A program made the position numbers and the translations under genes. Below, piece after piece: positions 1-8,052 of a DNA stretch of 64,000 nt; within the stretch, counting starts at the first letter, position 1, and each line of letters begins with the position of its first letter. Source of the DNA: Chersky-267 sp963744115 (GTDB taxonomy: Bacteria > Chloroflexota > Limnocylindria > Limnocylindrales > CSP1-4); contig CAVUSI010000003.1 in NCBI GenBank assembly GCA_963744115.1, positions 992,001-1,056,000 of the forward strand. Direction: 5' to 3'. The notes beneath the pieces were generated by a model, which was given only the letters and a program-made list of their open reading frames with translations, ran no database searches and was not told the origin of the DNA.

Positions 1-1248
1 CCCAGCCCGTCGACCCCTGACGCCTCGGACGTCGTCGTCGTCGGCGGCGGGATCGTCGGGTGCTCCTCAGCGGCGTTCCTGGCCGGCGCCGGCGCCCGGG
101 TGACGCTCGTCGAGATCGGCGACGTCGCCGCCGGTGCCTCCGGGCGCAACTCCGGCGTCGTCCAGCATCCCTTCGATCGGGCGATGCGCGACCTCCACCT
201 CGAGACGCTGGCCGGGTACCGCGAGCTGGCCGCCGAGGCCGACCTCGACTTCGCGATCGGGCCGGACCCGGCCGGGCTCCTGCTCGTGGCGCTGGCGGCG
301 GACGGTCCACGCGCCGTCGCGACCGCCCTTCGGGACGCCTGGCCCGAGCTCGATCCGGTCTTCGTCGACGGCGCCGACCTGCGACGCCTCGAACCCCGTC
401 TCGCTCCGGAAGTCGCGGCGTGCTACGTCCCGATCGGGTACCCGGTCCCGCCGGACGCCGCGACCCGGGCCTACGCCGCGCTCGCCCGGCGGCTCGGCGC
501 CCGGATCGTGACCGGGGTCGGTGCCGTCGCCCTGGTCCAAGGATCGCGCGACGGTGCCATCGGCGGGGTCAGCGGGGTGCGGCTGACCGACGGCCGGGTG
601 CTCGCCGCGGGGTGCGTCCTCGTCGCCGCCGGCCCGTGGTCGCCGGCCCTACTCGACCCGACCGGCCGGTGGCGCCCGATCCGTCCGTTCTGGGGCGTCG
701 TGGCTGACGTCGGCCTGGCCGAACCGCCGCGGCACGTCCTCGAGGAGTCGGGGATGGAGGAGGCGCTGGTCGGCGTCGATCCGGCTCGGACGCCGGTCGC
801 GGCGGACGGTGGGCCCGCAGCGGAGCGGTCGTTCTCGCTCGGGCGCCTCGGTGACGGGCCGGACGCGAACGGCGACCGACCGGACTTCAGCCTGGTCACG
901 GCGCTCGGGCGGAGCAGCCTCGGTTCGACGTTCCTGGCCGATGAACCCGATGCTCGGTCCTGGGTCCCGCGCCTGGTCGCCCGTGGGCGGCGGTTCGTGC
1001 CCGCCATCGCGGACGCACCGATCGTCTCGGTGCGCGCCTGTGCCCGGCCGCTATCGGTCGACGAGCGACCGCTGCTCGGCGCCGTCCCCGGGATGCCCGG
1101 GGTGTTCGTCGCCGCCGGTCACGGACCGTGGGGCATCTCCACCGGACCGGCATCGGCACGGTTGGTCGGGGCCGCGATCCTCGGGCAGCCGGTGGCGATC
1201 CCGCCGGAGCTCGACGCGGCCAGGTTCGGCCCGCCCGGACCCGGGTAG
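1..1248 (+). CDS. FAD-dependent oxidoreductase, DAO family (5' end cut by window)
   Basis: Predicted flavoenzyme oxidising an amine or hydroxy acid. The frame is open from base 1. Its first visible residues form a Rossmann FAD-binding strand (VVVVGGGIVGC, near visible residues 11-21), followed by the AGARVTLVE turn and the GASGRNSG segment typical of the D-amino-acid-oxidase fold. The C-terminal GVFVAAGHGPWGISTGP segment matches the second FAD-contacting region of that fold. About 415 residues are visible, near full length for the family, so only a few N-terminal residues are probably missing. The substrate cannot be told from sequence; glycine oxidase-like and L-2-hydroxyglutarate oxidase-like enzymes share this layout. 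The next gene on the same strand has its own promoter, so co-transcription is optional. Confidence 0.85.
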   Translation, partial: PSPSTPDASDVVVVGGGIVGCSSAAFLAGAGARVTLVEIGDVAAGASGRNSGVVQHPFDRAMRDLHLETLAGYRELAAEADLDFAIGPDPAGLLLVALAADGPRAVATALRDAWPELDPVFVDGADLRRLEPRLAPEVAACYVPIGYPVPPDAATRAYAALARRLGARIVTGVGAVALVQGSRDGAIGGVSGVRLTDGRVLAAGCVLVAAGPWSPALLDPTGRWRPIRPFWGVVADVGLAEPPRHVLEESGMEEALVGVDPARTPVAADGGPAAERSFSLGRLGDGPDANGDRPDFSLVTALGRSSLGSTFLADEPDARSWVPRLVARGRRFVPAIADAPIVSVRACARPLSVDERPLLGAVPGMPGVFVAAGHGPWGISTGPASARLVGAAILGQPVAIPPELDAARFGPPGPG

Positions 1249-1264
1249 GCCCCGTCGGCGGCGC

Positions 1265-1270
1265 TATCCT
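1265..1270 (+). promoter_or_regulatory. -10 hexamer TATCCT, leaderless start
   Basis: TATCCT ends 6 bases before the ATG at 1277, and no Shine-Dalgarno sequence lies between. Transcription would begin at or next to the A of the start codon. Confidence 0.6.
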
Positions 1271-1276
1271 GCATCG

Positions 1277-2152
1277 ATGGAGACCCCGGCCCGGGCGTAC
1301 GGCGCCCAGAGCATGACCGCGCCGCTCCTCGAGGTGCTGGTCAAGCGGCCGGGACCGGCGTTCGGGCGGGCGTTCGACGATCCGGCGCACGGGTTCCGGA
1401 GGCCGGTCGATCTCGCTGTCGCCCAGCGCGAGCACGACGCCTTCACGGAGCTCCTGTCGGCCCTGGGACCGACGGTCCACGAGCTCGGCACCGAGACGGC
1501 CTCACCGGACCTGGTCTACGTGTTCGATCCGCTGCTCGTGTCCGACATCGGCGCGATCCCCCTCCGGGCCGGAAAGCCGAACCGGCAGGGCGAGGAGCTC
1601 GTGCTCGAGGCCTGGCTCGAGGCGCATGGGATCCCGAGCGTCGCCAGGGTGGAGGCCCCCGGGACGATCGAGGGCGGTGACACGTTGTGGCTGCGGCCGA
1701 ACCTGCTGTGCATCGGGCGGACGATGCGCACGAACGGCGAGGGCGCGCGCCAGCTGGACGCGATCGTCCAGGGCGACGTCCGGGTGTTCGACCTCCCGTT
1801 CTGGAAGGGTCCGGCGGAGCTGGTCCATCTCCTGTCGGTGATCTCCCCGGTCGCCGACGACCTCGCCGTCGTCTACCTTCCACTGCTCCCGATCGGCCTG
1901 TGGCGGCTGCTCGCGGAGCTCGGGATCGAGACGATCGCGGTCCCCGACGAGGAGTTCCCGACCCTCGGCTGCAACGTGCTGGCGGTCCGGCCCGGGGTCG
2001 TGATCGTCGCCGAGGGCAACCCGCGGACGGCCGCCGCGCTGGCCATGGCCGGTTGCGAGGTCCACACCTATCCCGCGACCGAGATCGGCATCAACGGCTC
2101 GGGCGGTCCGACCTGCCTGACCCGACCGATCCTTCGCGATACGGACGGATGA
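1277..2152 (+). CDS. Dimethylarginine dimethylaminohydrolase-like protein (amidinotransferase fold)
   Basis: A 291-residue enzyme of the guanidino-group-modifying superfamily, which acts on arginine or methylarginines (hydrolysis to citrulline and an amine) or on related guanidino compounds. The catalytic triad is visible: the EGGD segment at residues 132-135, a histidine in ELVHLLS (H184), and the C-terminal nucleophile in GGPTC (C280). Length suits DDAH rather than the roughly 400-residue arginine deiminases. The ATG at 1277 is chosen because the frame is open far upstream but only this start sits behind a TATCCT box. The last bases overlap the next start as ATGA, indicating translational coupling to an acetyltransferase. 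Substrate is uncertain. Confidence 0.88.
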   Translation: METPARAYGAQSMTAPLLEVLVKRPGPAFGRAFDDPAHGFRRPVDLAVAQREHDAFTELLSALGPTVHELGTETASPDLVYVFDPLLVSDIGAIPLRAGKPNRQGEELVLEAWLEAHGIPSVARVEAPGTIEGGDTLWLRPNLLCIGRTMRTNGEGARQLDAIVQGDVRVFDLPFWKGPAELVHLLSVISPVADDLAVVYLPLLPIGLWRLLAELGIETIAVPDEEFPTLGCNVLAVRPGVVIVAEGNPRTAAALAMAGCEVHTYPATEIGINGSGGPTCLTRPILRDTDG

Positions 2153-2703
2153 GCGCGGCCGAGACGCCGATCGGCCTGGTCGAGCCGCCCGAGCTCCCCG
2201 GCGCCGGCATCGTCCTCGTGCCGCTCCGCCCCGAGCACATCGAACCGCTCGCGTCGATGATCGCCGAGCCGTCGGTCGTGCGCTGGTGGAGCGACCCACC
2301 GACATGGATCCAGAAGCGCCTGATCGAACCGGACGCCGAGGCGCTCGGCTTCGCGATCCTGGCCCTGCCCGATCGGACGGTCGTCGGCTACATCCAGGCC
2401 TGGGAGAACGCCGACCCGGAGTTCCGCCACGCGGGGCTGGACCTGTACCTCGGAACGGCGCACCAGGGGAAAGGCCATGGACCCGCGGCCATCCGAAGCG
2501 CGTGTCGCTGGCTGGTCGAGGCGCGCGGTCACCATCGGATCACCATCGACCCGGCGCTCGACAACGAGCGCGCGATCCGGGCCTACGAGAAGGTCGGGTT
2601 CCGGCGAGTCGGCGTGCTCCGGGAGTACCAGCTCCACGGCGACGGCCGCTGGCACGACGGACTGCTGATGGACCTGCTCGCGGGCGAGCTCACCCCGGGC
2701 TGA
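2149..2703 (+). CDS. GNAT family N-acetyltransferase
   Basis: A 184-residue acetyl-CoA-dependent acetyltransferase. The LYLGTAHQGKGHGPAAI segment is the acetyl-CoA pyrophosphate-binding loop (Q/R-x-x-G-x-G/A), and ALDNERAIRAYEKVGF is the closing motif of the fold. The family layout resembles RimJ/RimL and aminoglycoside 6'-acetyltransferases (EYQLHGDGRWHDGLLMDLL tail), but the acceptor cannot be told. It starts in a 4-base ATGA overlap with the amidinotransferase-fold gene, so both are made from one message. Its 3' end overlaps the convergent nuclease-helicase gene by 14 bases. Confidence 0.9.
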   Translation: MSAAETPIGLVEPPELPGAGIVLVPLRPEHIEPLASMIAEPSVVRWWSDPPTWIQKRLIEPDAEALGFAILALPDRTVVGYIQAWENADPEFRHAGLDLYLGTAHQGKGHGPAAIRSACRWLVEARGHHRITIDPALDNERAIRAYEKVGFRRVGVLREYQLHGDGRWHDGLLMDLLAGELTPG

Positions 2704-5700
2704 CCCGGACCCGCTCGTCTCGCGGCGCTGACCCCTGTTCCGCGGCGACCTCGACGAGCCGGCAGAACGCGTTGACCATCTTCATCTGCTCGGCGGTCCG
2801 ACAGGCGACCCGGAGCAGGTCCGGGCTGGATACGAGGATCGCCAGGCCCCGTGCGCGTGAGACCGCGACGTTCAGCCGGTTCCCCGAATACAGGAACTCC
2901 ATGTCGCGCGGCAGCTCGGCGGCGCTGGACGTCGCCGTGCTGAAGATCGCCACCGGCGCCTCCTGCCCCTGGAACTTGTCGACCGTGCCGACGCGTGCGC
3001 CGGGCCCGAGCCGTCGCTCGATCGCCGCGTGGACCTCGGCGACATGGGCGTTGTACGGGGCGACGACCAGGATGTCCTCGAGTCCGGAGCTGACGGACCG
3101 AGTCGAAGCGGTCGGTCCAGGCCTGGCCGACGAGCGCGGTGACGAGACCGGCGACCACCTCCGCCTCCGCGGTCGACCGCGAGCCGTCCCCGGGATGGCT
3201 GACCGGAACGTAGCGGATCCCCGTCCCGCTGCCGGCGATGGCCTGGTGCGCGGTCGACGGATCGGTCTCCAGACGGCGATCGTAGAACAGCTCGGAGACA
3301 TAGTCGTTGACCTGCGGGTGCATCCGGTAGGTGACGGGCAGGAACAGGCCGCGGTCCGGCGGGAGCGTCCGGGCATCGCCCAGGACGTGCTCGAGGGCCG
3401 AGGCGCCGGCACCGTCCGGGTGGGTCCCCTGGCTGACCTGCGGCAGCTGGTTCGGGTCGCCCAACAGGACGATCGAACGAGCCGACGTCGCGGCCGCCAC
3501 GGTGTTGGCGAGCGACTGCTGGCCCGCCTCGTCGACGAACAGGACGTCGAGTGAGCCGTCGAGCTCGGGGCGGGCGAACAGCCAGCTCGTCCCGGCTACG
3601 ACGTCCACGGTCCCGGCGGCGAGCGCCTTGATCACGTCGTCGTTGTCGCCTTCGATCACCTCGTCGAGCTCGCCCGCGCCCTGGCCCGCGTCGACGCGCT
3701 GGATGGCGCGGATCCGGAGGCCCTCGTCGCGCCCGGCTCGGACCGTCTCGACGAGGAGGTTGGTGATCGCCTTGTGCGCCTGCGCAGAGATCCCGACGCG
3801 GCGCCCGGCGCGGACGAGTTCCACGATCATCCGGGCGCCCGTGAACGTCTTGCCCGTTCCCGGGGGGCCCTGGATCGACAGGACGGTCGCCGCGTCGGGC
3901 AGGCGGGGCGCGAGGACCTGCGCGAGGTCGACCATCGGGCGATCCGGACCCGTGGTGGAGTCGAGCATGGCACCGCGGTCCGAGCCGAGCCGGGTCGGCC
4001 GCCGGAGCAGCAGGTCACGGATGGCGCGGTACCCTCCCGGCCCGTCGATCCCGTCGCGGATCACGGCGTCCGCGACCCGGCCGAGCGCCGACCGCAGATA
4101 CTTCGGATCGGGCGGCGTGCCCTTCAGCAGCGCCCGCGGTGGCGGTACGTCGCTGTTCTTCGCTCGCCGGATCTCCAGCGTGCCTTGCGCGTCGTCGATC
4201 GCGTGGATCGTGACGCCCCGACCGTGTTCGTCCTCCCAGTTGTCGCTCCCCGGAGTCACCTTGTGGTCCTGTGGTGGGAACGTCAATCGGTGGATGAACG
4301 AGTTCTTCACCTCGCCCACCACGCTCCCGTACTCGAGCCCGCCGAGGGGCTCCGTCTCGCCGATCAGGTCGTCGAGCGGGAGCTCGCGGAGCCGGAAGTA
4401 GTCCCACCACCCTTGCCGCGCGTCGCGACGGTGCCAGTCGAGCAGGCCGGCCAGGAGCCAGCGCGCCGACTCGTCCTCCGACCGGGCCGCGGGATCGACC
4501 GACAAGCCGCCGGTCAGGGCGGCGATCCGGCGGCGGGTGTCCTCCGCGACTGCGACCTGGGCCTCGCTCGGGAGGCCGGTCCCGAGGGACGGGCGAGCGA
4601 GTGGCTGTCCGAACTGGACCTGCGCCTCGACGCGGAGCGACTCGAGCCAGTCGCGCAGCCCGCGCGTCGACACGCAGTCGTCGCGGTTGTAGTCGGCCAG
4701 ATCGCGCAGGTGTCGCCCCTCGCCGTCGCCCAGCCAGCGCTCGTATTCGACGACGCTGAACCCGGCCCGGGTGATCGGCCCTTCCCGCTCGCGAAGGTAG
4801 AAGTGCTCGATCTGCTTGAGCGAGTACGAGCCGACCGAAGCGCGCAGCCCCTGCCGGACGACCTGGTAGAGGTCCACCAGGACGCCGGCCCGGAGGATCC
4901 GATCCAGCTCGTCCTCGCGGGTGGCATAGCGACCGACCAGCCTGCGGAGGGCGGTCTTCTCGTAGGCCGCGTAGTGGTAGACGTGCATCGCGGGGTCTCG
5001 TTCGAGTCGATCGACGACCGCGTCGATGAACGCCTCGAAGGCGGCCTTCTCCTGCGGCCGATCGTGGGCCCAGATGGCGTGGTAGCGATCCTCGCCATCG
5101 TCCAGCTCGGACCAGCCCAGCAGGTACTCGAGGCCGGCGTCGCCGATCCACGGATCCGCTTCGATGTCGAAGAAGACGTCGAGCGCCGACGGCTCCGGCA
5201 GGGCTCCGAGCCCGTGGACCGGCCGCTCCGGATCGGGGGGCAGGAGCTCGTACTCGAGGCGTCCGCTCCGACGTCCGTCGAGCTGGATCGCCGCCTGGCC
5301 CTGGAGCCGAGCGAAGGTCGCGGGCGCCATCTCCGCGACCGACGTGGTCGAGGGGGTCTCGCCGAGCCGCTCGAGCGTGGGGATCCCGGCCTCGACGAAG
5401 CGCTCGGTCGCCGTCCGGCTCATCCCGGCAACGAGCGACAGGTGGTCATCCGCCTCGCGCCGCTCGACACAGGTGAGCCACCAGCCGCAGACCCGGCAGT
5501 GATCGACCGGATCCGGGTACGTGGGCGCGGCCGTCGATGGGCCGAACACCCGCTCCTCGAAGCGCCCCTTGACCAGCCGGTGGAAGGCCGCGAAGTCGGC
5601 GTACCGGTGGTCGTGGAGGGTCCCGTCGCCGGTGACGACGGTCAGGGTCTCGGGCGGGACGCCCTGGACCCGCGCGAGCAGATCCGCGTAGACGCACATC

Positions 5701-6164
5701 TGGAGGAGCGCGCTGGCCTTGACGTGGCGGGCGAGCTTGGTGTCGGCCACGTCGTAGGCCCACGACCCGAGCCGGCTCGGTCGATCGGCCCGGACGAGGA
5801 AGTCCGCGTGACCTCGCCACCGACCGTCGAAGAAGGTCGCCTGGAAGACGACGTCCGCTCCGGATGCCATCGCGGCGCGCGTCGCCTCGGCCGCGGCCTG
5901 GAGCTCGACGAGGTCGCGCGCCGACCGGAGCGCCTCCGGGATCTCGACGATCGACCGACCCGCGGCGCGCAGGCGTTCGAGGTGCTCGCGTTCGTGCCGA
6001 TCGCCGCGTTCCTGGAGGAGCTCGAGCTCCGGGTCGTAGCGGTCCGGCTTCCGGCGAATGCCGGCGATCCGCTCGAGCTCGAGCGTCGCGAGGTGGTCGC
6101 ACGCCAGGTAGCCCACCAGATCCGTGGCACTGACGACGACGGTGCCATCCGCGTGCTTCTGCAT
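2690..6164 (-). CDS. TM0106-type RecB-like nuclease fused to RNase H-like domain and SF1 helicase (one frameshift)
   Basis: A predicted DNA repair or processing enzyme of about 1157 residues after repair. Residues 1-240 form a RecB-family nuclease: D121 (GHADF), D141-T-K143, and cysteines C22, C223, C226, C232 placed as in iron-sulfur Cas4/AddB-type nucleases. An RNase H/DnaQ-like domain follows (FFDIEADPW 331-339; DYNRDDC 491-497). The SF1 helicase has Walker A GPPGTGKT (766-773), DEAG (879-882) and a C-terminal YSGNRLNVAVSRAR motif VI. The reading frame shifts near 3082-3086, where one surplus base separates FDSVRQ from LEDILVVAPYN; removing a base restores the family sequence. The ATG at 6164 has a GGAGG 6 bases upstream and a TAGGCT box at 6191-6196. 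Confidence 0.87.
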
Positions 6165-6190
6165 CGACCCTCCGGGCGGGTTGGACGCCA

Positions 6191-6196
6191 AGCCTA
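6191..6196 (-). promoter_or_regulatory. -10 hexamer TAGGCT of the nuclease-helicase gene
   Basis: On the minus strand, TAGGCT lies about 26 bases before the ATG at 6164, leaving a short leader that carries a GGAGG ribosome site. This is a leadered counterpart of the leaderless promoters seen elsewhere in the window. Confidence 0.45.
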
Positions 6197-6288
6197 GCGG
6201 GCGTCCGTGTCAGCTCGGGTGGCAACCGTGCGGATCGAGCCCGAGCTCCGGCGTGGCGCCGCCCGACCTCCGGCGCGGCGCCGCCCGA

Positions 6289-6669
6289 TCAGCGCGCGGC
6301 GATCACCTCCACCTCGATCAGGAAGGGCGGCACGAGCCCGTTGACCGCGACCGTCGCACGGGTCGGCGGATCGGTCGGGAAGACCTCGCGGAAGATCGAG
6401 TTGTAGACGGCCCAGTCGTCCATGTCGACGAGATAGACGGTCGACTTGACGACGTCCGCCAGGCCGAGGCCGACGGCGGCCAGGCAGCGCTCGACGTTCG
6501 AGAACATCGCCCGCGTCTGGGCCTCGATCCCGCCCGGGACGACATCGCCGGTGAGGTGGTCGTCACCGACCTGGCCGGCGATGAAGACGAAGCCGTTCGC
6601 CTCGACCACCGCGCTGTACGACGACTTCGACGGCTGGATCCCCGGCAGCGCCGGGACGTGCTTCGGCAT
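6289..6669 (-). CDS. RidA/YjgF/YER057c family protein (enamine/imine deaminase-like)
   Basis: A 126-residue trimer-forming family whose characterised members hydrolyse reactive 2-aminoacrylate and related imines from PLP enzymes. The PPTRATVAVNGL segment holds the arginine that binds the substrate carboxylate in active RidA proteins, and the FIAGQVGDD and VPPFLIEVEVIA strands are typical. Length is normal for the family. The ATG at 6669 has a strong GAGGAGG site 5 bases upstream. A TACCGT box at 6696-6701 probably drives it. It does not belong to an obvious amino-acid operon here, although PLP-dependent aminotransferases occur at 13-14.7 and 55.7-57.4 kb. Confidence 0.92.
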   Translation of the reverse strand: MPKHVPALPGIQPSKSSYSAVVEANGFVFIAGQVGDDHLTGDVVPGGIEAQTRAMFSNVERCLAAVGLGLADVVKSTVYLVDMDDWAVYNSIFREVFPTDPPTRATVAVNGLVPPFLIEVEVIAAR

Positions 6670-6694
6670 CGGTCCTCCTCATGGCGTTCGGGCC

Positions 6695-6701
6695 TACGGT
6701 A
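6695..6701. promoter_or_regulatory. Overlapping divergent -10 elements (TACGGT / TACCGT)
   Basis: TACGGT reads rightward at 6695-6700 and TACCGT leftward at 6696-6701, inside the near-palindrome CTACGGTAG. The leftward copy fits the RidA gene. The rightward copy could serve the cupredoxin gene, with a leader of about 90 bases. Two polymerases could not occupy both at once. Confidence 0.35.
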
Positions 6702-6788
6702 GCGTCTGACGACCGATCCGGACGTGCCGATCCCGGGCGACCAGCGGTCCGCGAGCATCCGCTCCGCCGATCCCGCCGTATCGCCTGC

Positions 6789-7505
6789 ATGGGAACGACG
6801 CGCCACCTCCTGTCCGAGAGCTTCCGATCGGTCCGACCCGTGGGCCGCCGCGTCCGGCGATGGTGGATCAGCATCGCGACACTCGGACTCCTCTGCGGCG
6901 CGCTGATCGGTCCGCTGTCCGCCCCGACGCTCGGGGCGGGTCACGCGGTGAGGATCGTCGACACCGGCGGCTTTGACTTCGCCTTCGCCCCGCGCTCGAT
7001 CAGCGTCCCGGTCGGCACGCGGATCAGCTGGACCAACGCGAGCGTCACCCAGCACAACGTGACCTTCGCGTCGTTCGGCAGCACGACGTACATGGAGCCG
7101 GGCACCCGCTATACCCACACGTTCGGAACGCCAGGCACGTTCCACTACACCTGCACGCTCCACGGGTTCAGCGGCACGGTCCTGGTGACCGGCAGCGCAC
7201 CCCAACCCAAGCCGACGCCGAAGCCGACACCCAAGCCCGCATCCGGACCGACATCGACGCCCATCGCGACGGACGGTGGATCGTCGGAGACGCCCGCCGG
7301 CTCACCGTCCGTGTCCGCGGTCGGATCGACCGGCGGGATCGCCCTCGACGAGGCGACCTCGCCGACGCCAGGCGGGACCCTCGCGGGGTCGGCGCCGGCA
7401 TCGGATGCGGATGTCGGGTCGAACCCATCGACACCGCTGATCCTGATCGGTCTGCTGGTCGTCGCCGTCATCGGGTCCGGCGCAGTCATCCTGCGGCGTC
7501 GCTGA
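6789..7505 (+). CDS. Membrane-anchored cupredoxin (plastocyanin-like) protein
   Basis: A 238-residue exported copper-protein candidate. Residues 25-50 form a signal or anchor helix. The cupredoxin domain covers about 53-135, with copper-ligand candidates H89 (TQHNVTF), C122 and H125 (YTCTLHGFSG). The usual axial methionine after the last histidine is absent (HGFSG, where relatives have a methionine within three residues). A Pro-Lys-Thr and Ser-Gly-rich spacer (135-210) leads to a C-terminal membrane helix (about 213-235) ending in RRR, so the domain would sit outside the membrane on a stalk. The ATG at 6789 is chosen because the in-frame upstream residues are arginine-rich and not signal-like. 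No neighbour defines its electron partner. Confidence 0.8.
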   Translation: MGTTRHLLSESFRSVRPVGRRVRRWWISIATLGLLCGALIGPLSAPTLGAGHAVRIVDTGGFDFAFAPRSISVPVGTRISWTNASVTQHNVTFASFGSTTYMEPGTRYTHTFGTPGTFHYTCTLHGFSGTVLVTGSAPQPKPTPKPTPKPASGPTSTPIATDGGSSETPAGSPSVSAVGSTGGIALDEATSPTPGGTLAGSAPASDADVGSNPSTPLILIGLLVVAVIGSGAVILRRR

Positions 7506-7544
7506 GCCTCGAACGCCGCCCGAGCAGGCTCCGGAGACGTCTGT

Positions 7545-7550
7545 TATCGT
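7545..7550 (+). promoter_or_regulatory. -10 hexamer TATCGT upstream of the Ddn-like gene
   Basis: TATCGT lies 49 bases before the ATG at 7600. The leader ends in TGGAGCCGAC before the start codon, giving a GGAG ribosome site at normal spacing. Confidence 0.4.
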
Positions 7551-7599
7551 TGCGCAGTCAATCAAATACGACCGCTACGTCTACCGACCTGGAGCCGAC

Positions 7600-8052
7600 A
7601 TGACCACCGAGACCACCGAAACCGACCCGCGGGCAGCCTACGCGGCCTTCAACGCCACGCTGATCGAGGACTTCCGCGCCAACGGCGGGAACGTCTCCGA
7701 GGGTCCGCTGGCCGGACGACAGATCATCCTCCTGACCACGACCGGGGCGAAGACCGGTCAGCCGCGGACGAGTCCGCTGGTCTACTCGCGGGACGGGGCC
7801 GACTACATCGTCGTCGCCTCGAAGGGTGGCGCACCGACCCACCCGGCCTGGTACGCGAATCTGCTCGCCGACCCCGTCGTGACCGCCGAGGTCGGGAGCG
7901 AGATCTTCCGGGCCCGGGCGATCGCCCTTGCGGGTGGCCCCGAACGGGATCGACTCTATGCGCAGCACGCCGAGGTCGAGGCCGGCTTCCTCGAGTACCC
8001 GAAGAAGACGGACCGGGTCATCCCGGTGATCCGGCTGGTTCGGATCGGCTAG
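7600..8052 (+). CDS. Deazaflavin (F420)-dependent nitroreductase/quinone reductase, Ddn family
   Basis: A 150-residue flavin- or deazaflavin-dependent reductase of the split-barrel Ddn (DUF385) family. The LLTTTGAKTGQPRTSPLVY segment is the family signature for phosphate and cofactor binding, followed by VVASKGGAPTHPAWYANLLADP and a C-terminal RVIPVIRL strand. Length is typical. Members reduce quinones or nitro-compounds with F420H2, which suggests this host makes F420; no F420 biosynthesis gene is in the window. Its TAG stop lies in CTAG and shares bases with the stop of the convergent macroglobulin-like gene. Confidence 0.9.
   Translation: MTTETTETDPRAAYAAFNATLIEDFRANGGNVSEGPLAGRQIILLTTTGAKTGQPRTSPLVYSRDGADYIVVASKGGAPTHPAWYANLLADPVVTAEVGSEIFRARAIALAGGPERDRLYAQHAEVEAGFLEYPKKTDRVIPVIRLVRIG

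Noticed and set aside
3774..6197. An 807-codon open frame antisense to the nuclease-helicase gene
   Set aside because: It is a mirror frame of a GC-rich gene: Arg/Pro/Val-rich, no ribosome site and no motif, whereas the opposite strand carries intact helicase and nuclease motifs.
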